Source: Phoebastria nigripes
Taxonomy: Eukaryota > Chordata > Aves > Procellariiformes > Diomedeidae
Reading direction: 5' to 3'
NCBI GenBank assembly: GCA_035582835.1
Contig: JAYKAV010003103.1
Span: 257,473-321,472, forward strand
Length of the DNA stretch: 64,000 nt
Shown: piece by piece, positions 22,464 to 34,279 of the stretch
Layout: every line of letters starts with the position of its first letter
How positions within the stretch are numbered: position 1 is the stretch's first letter
Notes under the pieces: generated by a model
The model's input: only the letters and a program-made list of their open reading frames with translations
What the model was told of the DNA's origin: nothing
The model's database searches: none
Position numbers and translations under genes: made by a program

Positions 22464-25255
22464 TATCACCTGATACACATACCCCAAAAACTGGCATTCC
22501 TCCCCCTCTAAGCATGTTCACATTAATTCCTGAGTTGCTTTCAATTCCATCTCATAAAAAGAAGAGTGGTTCCAGATATTAAGCTTAAGTAAGGAAAATA
22601 TCAAAATAAAACGATTTTTACCTTCCCAGTCTGAGAAATGCTATAGATAAACTAATAGATGGGAGTAATTGCAGTCTAATGCACACTTTACCTGGGTGAG
22701 CATGAGCAAGAACACATGGTGAGAAAGCCGGCTTTTCTTCAGCATGCTGAGCAGCAGTGATTTGTCAGTGGCACTTCTGGAAAGGAACGGGGACAAGCAA
22801 AACAGGTCAGAAAGGCAAGACTGACTGTGGCAGGTCAGAATGTATGTGCGCCTCTGGAAGCAAAGTTAACTCACAAAAATCAAATATTATTTATGCAAAG
22901 GTTTTTATTGAGATTATTTTCATGGTAACTGGATGTTTATATAGCATATTTGTTTAGAAAAAGGTTTTCAAGAGGGAGCTTTCAAAATAACAAAAAAGGA
23001 ACCAAAATGTTAGTAAGTCAATGTGAATTCTGAAAAGATAGGAATGCTGATATGGTTTTAGTAGAAATTATTCAAATCTTTCTGTCCTGTGTCTATGCTC
23101 TTTTCCAAATCATAGTAAATAATGTCTTTCATGTGCCCATTATTTACATGACAGTGCCTACAGTATGTCCTTCGTAACTTTGCATTGCCTTTGTTAATAA
23201 TACACCTAATACACCTACTTCCATTATCTCACACCAAGTTAAAGATAATTCTATGATTTAATTTCACAGATTTTAGAAATACATTTACCTTGTTCAGTTT
23301 GTTGCGTGCACAGAGTTAGTCCCAAGCCTTCTTTCATCTCTAAGGATGTTTAATACAAGGTTGAATACTTTTTTAACACTATTTTGTTCAGCCATTTAAG
23401 AGCTTAAACAAAAAGAAAAAAAAAATGCAATAGTTTTGACTTCAGGTTACCTCTGTTTCATTCAGAAGGAAATTTCAATCCAAATCCCACCAAAATCNAT
23501 GAAAGTCTTCCAATGTTTTGAACTGACTTTGCATGAGAATCTAAATGAAGATATTTTAGTGTGCCAAGCATTTAATAGTCTTTTTATATATTTTCTTCTT
23601 TTTGCACAGAAAATGTGTTTCTTTCTAGTTAAATGTATAAAAAACAAGGAAAGAGAACATTCATTAATCTTCAGTGTTGTTTTTTTTTTCCTTTTATGCT
23701 AATATAATGATGCAACCGCAATAAGACAATTCAATATGCTTGACACATCTGCTATAAAACTATATATCTTACATTAAAATGACTTGGCCTTCAAATGCCT
23801 TTTTTTCAGTGTCTTCATGACAAAAGGGGGCATTAACTTATTCTCAGAGACTGAAGTGCTTTTTGATTTCTATAGTCTCGAGTGTTAGGCATGTTATAAA
23901 AAAGGAAAAACAACAGCCCCATCTCCAGCTTACCTCTAAGTAGTTTTTAAATTTAAGTGATTAGCCAGTATGAGGTAATGGTAGTGATATTTTAGAGTAT
24001 TTTGCTGAGGAAGATACACTGCTGTAGAGTGAAATGCCCCAAAGTTATTTAAAGAATATACAAAATCTTCTTTCTCTGAACATGGGGGCACAAAAGGCTA
24101 GAATCTATCAGAAAAGAAAATGCCACTGCTCTTTCCATTTTTCTTTCTCACAATTTCTAACGTTTTCCACATAGCTCTAACACTTACCTCGAAAAGCTCT
24201 ATGTTGAAATGACACTGAAGACAATATCTTTGTGTCTGTGTATCTCTGTATATTGTTTCCCTCTCTGTTTTTTTATTGCAACTTGCTATTTCTTTCTCAC
24301 ACACAGGGCTTTAGTCCAGCCACTCCTGCATGTCTAAGTTTATCACCAGATCACAGTAAGCCTCTCTTTTTAGCAAGGTATAGGAAAACACAGATAACTC
24401 TTACTCCAGCCTTGTGTGTATCTTTTTACAGGCAGAAGACCTTACTGTTTTAGCTGTCTATTCTATAAAGGATGTAGACAGGGTGGATGGGTTTTTTTAC
24501 ACTTTAGCTGAATGGGAGACATTGCATCTATCAACTTCACCAAGGTTAACCTGACTCAAAACAAATCGTCGAAATGGAAGATGTAACTGGGAATACAAGC
24601 TACAGAACAGGAACGTAGGGTACCTGCACTATAAACTTAGACAAGTCAATTACATTTCTAAACCTGGGTGGTATGAATTTAGAGGTAGGTGGCCTGAACA
24701 ACGTCAGGTGCCCTTTAAAAATTAAAAAAAAAATGAAACACACAAACAAAAAACTCTAATCAATTTCCCCTGAGACGAGAAACTTAGCACTTTGTAGGGC
24801 TTTTTCACTACTTAGCTACAGCTTTGTGCTATATTTAGTAAATTGCTAAGCAATCTCTATCAAGCTCTAGACTTATTTCCACTGTTATTCCACAAGCTAT
24901 TGATTGCTTGATTTTATATCCAAGTCCACAAACATTTGTGACACTGACAACAAGAGGAAAAAGTTGTTAGGGGTACAACCTAACTTGTGTTCTGGCCACT
25001 CCTCTATTCCTGCCCCTCCCTTCCAAATCTTGCTTGGTAAACATGACTATGTGGACCAAAATAATTTCTAGATTTCTAGTCACACCAGTATTTATGATCA
25101 TTTCCAGGATAGTCTTGGACAATCTCCCCAAAGTGATGCTTAAGTGCTCTGCACACTTCTAACTCCTATAGAGGGATTACATTCCTTCTAAAATTGAGTT
25201 AATTTTTTTCATACAATGTATGAAAAGTTTTGGTGTCAAGACCTGCCTTTCGTGT
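22464..25255. other. AT-rich stretch with one exon-like segment
   Basis: No gene or interspersed repeat is recognised apart from the exon-like segment at 24307-24355. Poly-A/T runs are common (for example 23409-23426 and 23678-23690). Confidence 0.5.
24307..24355 (+). other. Exon-like segment (49 bp) with acceptor and donor consensus
   Basis: A pyrimidine-rich tract ending CTCACACACAG precedes 24307, and GTAAGC follows 24355. The 49 bp between are open in one frame (GFSPATPACLSLSPDH). The segment is richer in C and G than its surroundings. I do not recognise the peptide. Splice-like borders occur often by chance in 64 kb, so this is only a candidate. Confidence 0.2.
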
Positions 25256-25795
25256 CACAGAATCATAGAATGTTTGAGGTTGGAAGGGACCTTTGGAGGT
25301 CATCTAGGCTAATCCCTCTGCTCATGCAGGGCCACCTAGAGGCAGTTGCCCAGGACCATGTCCAGACGGCTTTTGAATATCTCCGAGGATGGAGACTCCA
25401 CAACTTCTCTGGGCAACCTGTGCCACTGCTCAGTCACTCTCACAGTTAAAAAGTGTTTCCTGATGTTCAGACAGAACCTCCTGTGTTTCAGTTTGTGCCC
25501 ATTGCCTCTTGTCCTGTCACTGGGCACCACTGAGAAGAGCCTGGCTCTGCCCTCTTTGCACCTTCCCTNCAGGTATTTATTTACACTGATGAGATCCCCC
25601 TGAAGTGATCCCCTTCTCTAGGCTGAACAGTCACAGGTCTCTCAGTCTTTCCTTATAGGAGAGATGTTCCAGACCATTCATCATCTTTGTGGCCCTTTCT
25701 TGGACTCTCTCCAGTAGGTCCATATCTCTCTTGTACTGGGGAGCCCAGATCTGGACACAGTAGTCCAGATGTGGCCTCACCAGTGCTAAAATATA
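25256..25795 (-). mobile_element. CR1 LINE 3' end, second subfamily, 5'-truncated
   Basis: The minus strand reads as the end of a CR1. The tail complement AGAATCATAGAATG starts at 25259. A 3' UTR follows, with a diverged TTGGACTAGATGA-type block. Then come coding remnants [32 protein letters not shown] and [10 protein letters not shown], and an [17 protein letters not shown] segment. Frames for these pieces differ, and the ORF is disrupted by indels near 25560-25630. The truncation lies near 25795, just before the SALVRPH codons. Its sequence departs clearly from the 5778 and 19806 copies, so it belongs to another, older subfamily. Confidence 0.93.
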
Positions 25796-26732
25796 TAGTA
25801 GTTCACATCTTAAAGTTCGCAAATGGAAGGGAGCACTCTAAAATTTTCAGCCAGGTTCCTTGACATAGGATCAGGCTTTTAAAGTTAACATTAGGAATAA
25901 TGTTTGAGAGCATGGATTACAGTCCAGGACTTCCCTCTCCATTTTGAGTTCCATAGCAGAAAATGGAATATGTATCTGCTAACTTCAGCTGCCATAGTTA
26001 TTCCTAATCACTTTAAGCTTCTTTGTTTGTAAATTCACTGAAAGGGGCAGATTTGGCAGGAAAAGTAATTGACCTATTTTAATGCCTTTCTTCAGATGAG
26101 ACGAGTTTTGTTTTGTTTTGTTTTGTTTTGTTTTGTTTTCCATTGACTGTAAGATAGGCTAAAGTGACCTGTTCAGGCTTTAACAGCTAATGTCTGTATG
26201 TCTAAATAAGGCAAAATGAATACTGCCATTATTGTCTCATATTGGAGAGCTCTCCTGAGAGATAGAAATTAGGATTCTCTGTCTTCTGTCAGATGTGGTT
26301 TGGAAGGCCACTGCTGCACGATACACTTCAGAAGCTTCCTTCCAGCTGAGTGCTTCCAGACATAGAGCAGCCTGCTTCTCCCTCCAATGAAATTCCATTT
26401 AATTCTCTTTGCAGTAGCCAAGACGTGACAAAGGAGTAATCACGCTGCCCAGATACACACCTTCTAAGAAAGATAACATGGCCAAATAAAATAAAAGACA
26501 AGCTTTACATAGTTTTCAATAAAAAGGTTCATTTTGTATTTCAGAAAGCTGTATTTTTTTAATTCACATCCGAAATGAAGTATCTTCCTAATAAAGATTT
26601 CATGGCAAAGTGTTGTACTGTACTTTTATGTTATTAACACTTCACTACTTTTTCAAAATATACTACAGAACATTTACAAGTTATTATGAATAATCATAAA
26701 GAAATAAAACAAAATTATACTTGCCAAATAAA
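25796..26732. other. AT-rich spacer with a (GTTTT)7 microsatellite
   Basis: Only the pentanucleotide repeat at 26105-26139 stands out. No gene is seen. Confidence 0.6.
26105..26139. repeat. (GTTTT)7 microsatellite
   Basis: Seven exact GTTTT units are present. Confidence 0.95.
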
Positions 26733-27893
26733 TCATAGAATCATAGAATCATAGAATCATACAATGATTTAGGTTGGAAAAGACCTTTAAGATCATCAAG
26801 TCCAACCATAAACCTAACACTGCCAAGTCCACCTCTAAACCATGTCCCTAAGCACCACGTCTACATGTCTTTTAAATACCTCCAGGGATGGTGACTCCAC
26901 CACTTCCCTGGGNAGCCTCTTCCAATGTTTAACCACTCTTTCAGTAAAGAAATTTTTCCTAANGTCCAATCTAAACCTCCCCTGGCACAACTTGAGGNCA
27001 TTTCCTCTCATCCTGTGACTTGTTACTTGGGAGAAGAGACCAAAACCCAACTCGCTACAACCTCCTTTCAGGTAGTTGTATAGCGTGACAAGGTCTCCCT
27101 TCAGCCTCCTCTTCTCTCAGCTAAATAACCCCAGTTCCCTCAGCCGCTCCTCATAAGACTTGTCTCCAGACCCTTCACCAGCTTCGTTGCCCTTCTCTGG
27201 ACACCCTCCAGCACCTCAATGTCCTTCTTGTAGCGAGGGGCCCAAAACTGAACACAGTATTCCAGGTGCGGCCTCACCAGTGCCGAGTACAGGGGCACGA
27301 TCACTTCCCTAGTCCTGCTGGCCACACTATTTCTGATACAGGCCAGGATGCCATTGGCCTTCTTGGCCACCTGGGCACACTGCTGGCTCATATTCAGCCN
27401 GCTGTNNACCANCACCCCCAGGTCCTTTTCCGACAGGCAGCTTTCCAGCCACTCTTCCCCCAGCCTGTAGCGNTGCATGGGGTTGTTGTGGCCCAAGTGC
27501 ANGACNNNGCACTNNGNCTTGTTGAANCTCATNCAGTTGGCCTCAGCCCATCNATCCAGCCTGTCCAGGTCCCTCTGCAGAGCCTTCCTACCCTCGAGCA
27601 GATCAACACACCCGCCCAACTTGGTGTTGTCTGCAAACTTACTGAGGGTGCACTCAATCCCCTCATCCAGGTCATTGATAAAGATATTAAACAGAACTGG
27701 TCCCAATACTGAGCCCTGGGGAACACCACTTGTGACTGGACGCCAATTGGATTTAACTCCATTCACCACAACTCTTTGGGCCTAGCCATCCAGCCAGTTT
27801 TTTACCCAGAGAAGGGTACACCCATCCAAGCCATGAGCAGCCAGTTTCTCCAGGAGAATGCTGTGGGAAACAGTGTCAAAGGCTTTACTAAAG
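26733..27893 (-). mobile_element. CR1 LINE, third subfamily, RT core to 3' tail
   Basis: The minus strand ends in at least three octamer-like units (complement ATCATAGA repeated at 26733-26762), followed inward by a 3' UTR with a TTAGGTTGGAAAAGACC complement. ORF2 then runs from KAFDTV at about 27880 to VLRDMV at 26835. The 5' truncation at about 27893 falls just before the KAFD codons. The sequence differs from the 19806 type throughout (for example [19 protein letters not shown]). Eighteen ambiguous bases lie inside, fifteen of them between 27400 and 27553. Confidence 0.94.
26835..27893 (-). pseudogene. CR1 ORF2 RT fragment with FADN instead of FADD
   Basis: This minus-strand RT fragment contains KAFDTV, WLDG-type residues, [26 protein letters not shown], then the catalytic box at 27626-27637 reading F-A-D-N. 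The second of the two metal-binding aspartates is Asn (GAC GAC/GAT GAC type to GAC AAC). The N-terminal and C-terminal parts are in different frames: a one-base loss near 27163-27166, in the codons for GLEDKSYEER, shifts the frame. The last part ([30 protein letters not shown]) ends at the stop at 26835-26837. It is inactive. Whether Asn was already in the source element cannot be told from one copy. Confidence 0.88.
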
Positions 27894-29297
27894 CAAATGA
27901 GCAATGTAATGCAATGAATTTTCCTTGCATGTTAATTCTCAGAATTCCATACCTCATAACAGATTAATCAGCCATTATTATTAGTAAAGCCAATATTATT
28001 AGTAAAGATCCAGTGTAACAGAGATTTTCTAAGCTTCTAACCGATGCCTCTGGGACAATGCTTTACTGGCGGTAGCCTCCTTGAATTCAGTGCAACTAAA
28101 CAAATTTATGACTGGATGAGAATTTGGCCACAAATATTTGCAACAAGACATTTCAAATGCAGAGTGTAAACCATGAAAAAACTTCCCTGGGTCAAGNAAA
28201 TTTGTCATATGTATCCTGAAGTGGTGCATTGTCTACGCTATTTTCTACTCAAGGCTATGACAGTTAGTTCACACTCACTGTTAATAAGATTAGGACCACA
28301 CTTCCATGTTGTTACAAATGTACTTTTTTCTGTATTTAAAACAAAAATATCATGCTGAGACTAGTAGAGAAACAGAAAGAAGCTAGAAAATGAGCAGTAA
28401 GGGAGAGGGTGGAGTTTTATGTCACTATTCACGTATAATTGCACTATACATAACAATAAAAGTGTACAAGTTTGGTATTTCCTTTCCCAAATTAGCAGAA
28501 GAAAATGCTTCAGTACCTCTTGATACTGCATACTGATGCAAAAGTAACCTAAACCAAGATAATATGAAGCCAATTTTCCGTATGAAAGAGTAATTTTCAA
28601 CTGATGGGCCCTAAAAACCTTGCAGTGACAATGGAGATCTCTGCATAAAGTAACTAGCCCATCACAGGCACAGACCCCCCAGATTTAGATATTTCTGATA
28701 GAGTAAAGGAAAACAGAATTGACATTTAAATAGCAAATACATTTCTGGCACATGCAGCTCCATAAACTTAACTGCAGCTGTAAATATCACATACAGAAAA
28801 AACCTCAAATATATCTGTAAAGGATCTGCAAAACACTCCCCACAAGGGAATAAAAAATTGAGCCTTTTCACCAGTTTTGAGTTCAGCATCACTGATTCTC
28901 CATGCTATCAAAACATTTCCAAATTATTGGCTGTTTTATGAAAAATAGAATCAGCATCTTTTTCTAATTTCTGTTGATGTTGGCAAAGCACTGAACACAA
29001 CATGTCCTTCAAAGGTCACTACTTTTCTTTGTTTATGCTGTGAAAAATGTTAAGGGACGGCCTACATGTGCAACAGCTATGAAACATAAAAATGAGTTCC
29101 TCTGTCCCTTAATTTAACCTGTTACCAATTCAGACACAAAATTATTTTGTATTTTTGGGTTATACTTAATTCATGAAACAAATAATGACATTTGACCACT
29201 CCAAGTCAAGCATAACATCAGAGGTCACAGAGAAAAAGAAAGAAAGAAGGGAGAAAGGAAGGGAGGAAGGAAGATGGGGAGAGGAAGGAAGGAAGGA

Positions 29298-29328
<31 letters not shown>

Positions 29329-32300
29329 CTTCTAGTATCTAAACTGTAGAACTTAGGAGCTTGGGAGCTCCAGCTCCTAAGTCAAACTTTGTCCTGTCTG
29401 CAGGTTGAGATGAGTTCTCATTCTGAATTTCACTGAGAGAATATTTCAGCAAATGGACAATGAGAAAAATCTGCACCATCCACTCTCTCAGTACATACAA
29501 TCCTTGGACCAGGCCTTTGGAGCACACTACTTTCCACACAGTTTAGAAACAGCTGGAATGGATATCGTACATCTTCACTCTGTGTACTCTAAATTTTCAG
29601 ATTGTTGACTTTTTTCTTTATCCGTTAGAGAAATATAATCAGAAAAGAAAAAAATTATAACATATTTTTCATAATAACATATGCCATGATGTCCTTGAAC
29701 AACAGTCCTGGCAGACCAGAGCTGAAACTCCCTATTTCCACAACCACACCCATTTTTCAAATCCTGAAGACTACAAATGTTTGAGAAGATGGTGTCCTCT
29801 CCAGGTTGGTTTTGACTTTTCTTAGGTTCTTAAAGTTCTACATTTATTCAGACATTCAACAGCTGTACTGTATTTTATAACAATGCAGTGCTACATAAAC
29901 ACAACAGTGGAGCTGATCTGGATGAGTCAGCAATATAGCATTGTGTCCTGTAGAAGTCTTTGGAAAGTCTTAGTTAAAACAAACATATTAGTTATTGTTG
30001 ATATGAAATGGACATACCAAAGGGACATTCCAAAAGGCAGGGGGTTTTGCAGGGATTCAGTCTCTTAGAAGAAGGAAGCATATAGGAATTCAGCCCATAC
30101 TCTACTGGCTGAATATTGCAGATTTTGCAGCTAGAAGAACTGAAGAAAGATGTGCATGTTCTTCTGCGGTACCCAACACAGTATAGGTTTCCAAAAGGCA
30201 AGAGGAAACATGTGATTTGCTGTTAAAAACTTGATTACAATTTCTTCTTGTATGTTTTCAGCTGTACAGCTTTTTTTTTCTGTTTTTTGCAATGTGGCCT
30301 ATGATAGAGATCACACTACTGCCTGGTCTGTCACAGGACTGCATAATGTATGCATAATCTTGTCAGTTAATCTTTAATTCACCTTGGATATTTGAGATCT
30401 TTTGTATTTTAAATCATAAACAAAGTATCATATAAAATAAGAAAAAAATGCAGCTGTGATAAACCCCTTATCTTTAAATTAAATTGTGTACAGTACAGAA
30501 AAATATATTTTTTGTAGCTAATTATTAATAGAAAGCAATGACTAGAAGTTGTAACTGTAAGTGGTTCTTGAATATTGGCTTTCTAAATAGTGGTTATTAT
30601 AGAGATGAGTGATTACATGGGATTTCCAAACTGATCACTGTATTGATGTTGAGAATTGCCACATGAAATAGACAGCGACATTACTTCATGGTAGGAGGTT
30701 GGATAATGCTGGTGAATGTGGAAAGTTTTTCTACATTCTATCATCAGTTTCACCTGCTTTCTGTTTTTCCAAATGGAAGCTCAGATATGGACTTTAGGAT
30801 AAGATTTGCAGGTGTGTTGACTGTAAGTGTACAGTCATCAGGTTTATAGCTTTGACAGATGCTGGTTCTGCCCTTGGCTCTGTTAATTGTACCATATGAC
30901 TGCTGGTTACTGAGTGAAGAGCCTGTGCAACTCATCCCTTGTTGGGTTGAGAACTTTAGCTCCCTCTTTTTTTTTTTTTCTCTCCATGCTCAGACAATCA
31001 TAAAAGGAAGTTAATGATATCAAAGGCAGAAAAAGGCATAAACAGCACTCAGGTTTAGAAAATGTTTTAATAAACATTTAGGGGTTTTGGGTAATAATAA
31101 GCATTTCTCAGGGAAATGGGAGAAACTTGCCTTTAGGCCTCACCGTACAAACCACCTGGCATAGCATGTCATTTTATAGTTTGATTTTTCATCAAGTCTC
31201 TCAAAATACTGAAGGTGTTACATATGTATTAAAATGCAATAGTGTGAACTGAGGAACATTCTTAATGTATTATCTCATATTTTCTACAGCAAAAATATTC
31301 AGATGTAATAACAGCAAAAAGTTGCTTTTCAGAACTGTGGACTATTAGCACAAAAGTATGTGTACGACTATTATGACATGAACTCTAGATCATAAAATAA
31401 GTATTCTAAGCTTTTTTCAGAGCCAGAGATGAAGCTGACAGATTTCTAAAGTGAAATTCTGGTACACTTGTAAGAACGTCATATCTGATATGTTTTGTTT
31501 TCTTTTTACAGTGATTTCCTAGAAATTTCACAGTCTGTTGTTTTTGTCCTCTTTCTGCTTTGGAAAATTGCCTATGAGCAGACTGTTGTGAACTAAATTC
31601 ACAAGACAGAGATATAGATATGAAATCTCTGTTATAGGAAGAGTTTCCTAATTTCTGACTTTTTCTGAGGATGATATGTTCTGGAAAGAGTTTCTCCTAA
31701 AACTGCAGCAGAGAAAGAAGACGAAGTACAGACAATGATAAGAACCAGATGGTCAATGCTTGTGCTTTGAAGTGCAGCGAAAAACTTTGGGAAGTGATGC
31801 TTTGCTCTCAGTACAGATCAGGAATTTGGGGCAGATTGGAAGATGATTTCCTTTCCAGCTTCATATTCACCAGACCCATGTACCATGGGATGCAGTAGTT
31901 CGAAGCAAAAGAAATTTGTCTCTATTTTATGGTGTCTTTCTCTTTGTGTTATTGAAGTTTTTAACTTAATGTAGTGAATCAAAAAATCAAGATGATCTGT
32001 ATGCAGACCAGAAAGAAAAGGACTACTTACAGAGGAGTGGTAAGGGTAACTGCAAACCAGACATGATTCACTAGGCTGAATCTGCTCAGGAGAATCAGTC
32101 ATTTAGCACGCACACACACAGATAGTATTTTATTTTGATGAATTTTAAATTCTCTGTTATTTTCAGCAGTGATCAACCACATTTCTGTGTTTGGAGGAAG
32201 AGAAGCAATCTCCAAAGAAATGAGGCTATGACCCCTTCTAAGGTGCTCGGGTCATTTGCTGATTACAGCAGGGCATAGTACAGATTTGGTCTCTGCTGCT

Positions 32301-32971
32301 GAGGGACAGAACAATAGTGTACTGCCACTGAGGTTGCTGACTCCACAGTAGTAGTTATTCCTGCTTATTGGAATCACGCTGCTCTTCTAGATCCCCAGAT
32401 AAACAACTGCCAAATTGTGCATAAACTTCCTAAGTTATTTTAAAACGCAATGTAAAAACACCTATGCAGATAACTAGTATCCACTACCGATTAGACCTTG
32501 ACAGAAACACATTATAGACACAGAGTCACTGTCACAACCCCTAAAATTGCATCCTTTCCCCACCAGCCCCACCTTCCTTTTGCCCAACTCCATTTACAGC
32601 TTCATAACCATATAAAAATGCTGCCTATATTTAGAGCTAGTTTTGTATTCCTCCCTCGTGAGCTTTTAGAAATGTTTTAGCCTCCTCGTACCATGCCTGG
32701 CAGGAAAGTACTACCTAGCAGTTTCTGGGTTGGTTTGAAGCAGACGTGTCAGCCTTATATATTCACAGTATTTCAATATGTTTGTGCTGTAGGAAGTTAC
32801 TTTTCTTCTACTACATTCCACAGCAAGAACTACTGGCACAGGTGCAACCAGAGGAATATCAGTTTCTGTGGCCATTTTTAAGGGCAGGAAGGAAATATGT
32901 GGTGATGCATTTCCACCCTTCCTCTGGGCCACTCTATGATCTCAGGAACTCCTGTTAGGCCTTAGCCATTG
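27894..32971. other. AT-rich tract with one compound microsatellite, no gene
   Basis: Apart from the GAAA/GGAA/GGCA repeat at 29231-29329 there is nothing I can name. Open frames are short and motif-free. Confidence 0.5.
29231..29329. repeat. Compound (GAAA)n-(GGAA)n-(GGCA)n microsatellite
   Basis: Tetranucleotide units change from GAAA through GGAA (about 29282-29300) to eight GGCA units (about 29297-29329). This suggests successive expansion of point-mutated units. All purine until the GGCA part. Confidence 0.92.
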
Positions 32972-33619
32972 TGTAACGAGTTGGGTGGTTGAGCATCCCT
33001 TGACCGTACCAGGCACTCTTGCATGGGTAAGGTGGGGAGTGGCACTGATNGTACCAGGGACACTGGCTACCTGATCAAGGTGGGGAACGAGAGCCTGTCA
33101 TCCCTGACAGCCCTGAAGCATTCCCTACCTGGATCGTAGCTCAAGTGGAACGATACCATTGTTACCGTGGAACAATACCATAATTACGATCCCAGATCAC
33201 CCCGGATAGTGGCCAGGATGGAAATTTACTGATGACTAAAGCCAATCATCTTGCAAACCTATAAACAGCGGTCCCCAAGCAAGACCCTTTGAGCTCTCCT
33301 GGACCGCAGCGGGCTGCGCCCAGAATCTCCGAGTGGGACGCCTCTCAGAGTTCGCAAACTCTCGAGTTTGTGGTATTTGGGGGACCGTCGGGACCTGGGC
33401 TGAAACACTCCTTGGCTGAGACACTCCTTGAGGCTCAACCCTTCACCCGTTGAGAAATGCCAAGACATTTAGTGTGAGTATTTTCACGACATTCGAGGGG
33501 AATTTTTAACAGGTACATTTATCTAGCTTAAGGCCTTTTTAAACTTATCTAACTTTAGATAGATAGCTTTATAGATCTATTCAGCTTTGGGCCCTTATGT
33601 GTGATGTGTGCCTGTGTTT

Positions 33620-33663
33620 GTGTGTATTGATTTAGACAATCGTGTGTATTGATTTAGACAATC
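33620..33663. repeat. 22-bp perfect tandem repeat in LTR U3
   Basis: Two identical 22-bp units (33620-33641, 33642-33663), each ending TTTAGACAATC. Confidence 0.95.
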
Positions 33664-33925
33664 AGTAATAAGCATAATCTATAATCAAGTCGCTTTAGTA
33701 ATTGTGATAAACTTGATTAACTCACTTAGTAACTGCTAAATTAGTCAATGATTAAGTGCCATTAAAATCTTGTGTTTTATCTTAAAACTGTGAATGAACT
33801 TCAGGTTGCTGCTAAACACCTGTAATCCCTTAGGCATAAACCATTGACCAGATCTGAGAGTAGGGGTAGATCCAGCCACACCTAGACTCCTCTCTGAGAA
33901 GGAGTTTGGAGAGCAAGGGGGTCTA

Positions 33926-34055
33926 CTCTGAACCTCGTGACTCAACGGGAGGATCTCCTTATTCCTTTTTGTATTAGACACAAACCGTTGTCCAAGTCTG
34001 AGATGAAGATTGGATCCAGCTGGGTCTTCTCTGAACCTCGTGACTCAACGGGAGG
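33926..34055 (+). promoter_or_regulatory. Duplicated U3 block, each copy with an AP-1 site
   Basis: A perfect 27-bp match occurs at 33926-33952 and 34029-34055. Each copy contains TGACTCA, the AP-1 (TRE) consensus, at 33938-33944 and 34041-34047. Flanking sequence is also duplicated in diverged form (from about 33837 and 33982), with a ~40-bp extra segment in the first unit. The second copy ends about 30 bp before the TATA box. Upstream direct repeats of this sort are the usual form of retroviral enhancers. Confidence 0.65.
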
Positions 34056-34279
34056 GTCTCCCATACCCTTTTGTCCTCAATCTCTGTATAAATTGTTCCC
34101 ACTCAATTCTACACGATCTTCCCTGTGTATGCGTAGTCCATGTAATAAGTAATAGAGTGGACCTTGCCATCAAATTCTGTTAAGTCGCGTTCTTATAAAT
34201 TTCTATTAAAATCACTTTTTGCTGATACCTTTGCCGGTGATTCTTTAAGCGGCCTCAAAACCACTCAGTTGCAACAAAA

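Larger units (their letters stand above)
32972..34279 (+). mobile_element. 1.3-kb ERV LTR, plus strand, duplicated U3 segment
   Basis: A GC- and CpG-richer island in AT-rich DNA, starting TGTAACGAG and ending near GTTGCAACAAAA. It is flanked by exact CATTG copies (32967-32971 and 34280-34284). A TATAAA in CTGTATAAATTG near 34084 is followed about 120 bp later by ATTAAA near 34204. This is normal promoter to polyadenylation spacing on the plus strand. A second CCAAT-TATAAA arrangement lies near 33241-33268. U3 contains a 22-bp perfect tandem repeat (33620-33641 and 33642-33663) and a duplicated block. The 3' end does not read CA at the duplication border, so limits are good to about 5 bp. No internal retroviral genes adjoin. 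Family name and class are uncertain. Confidence 0.75.
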
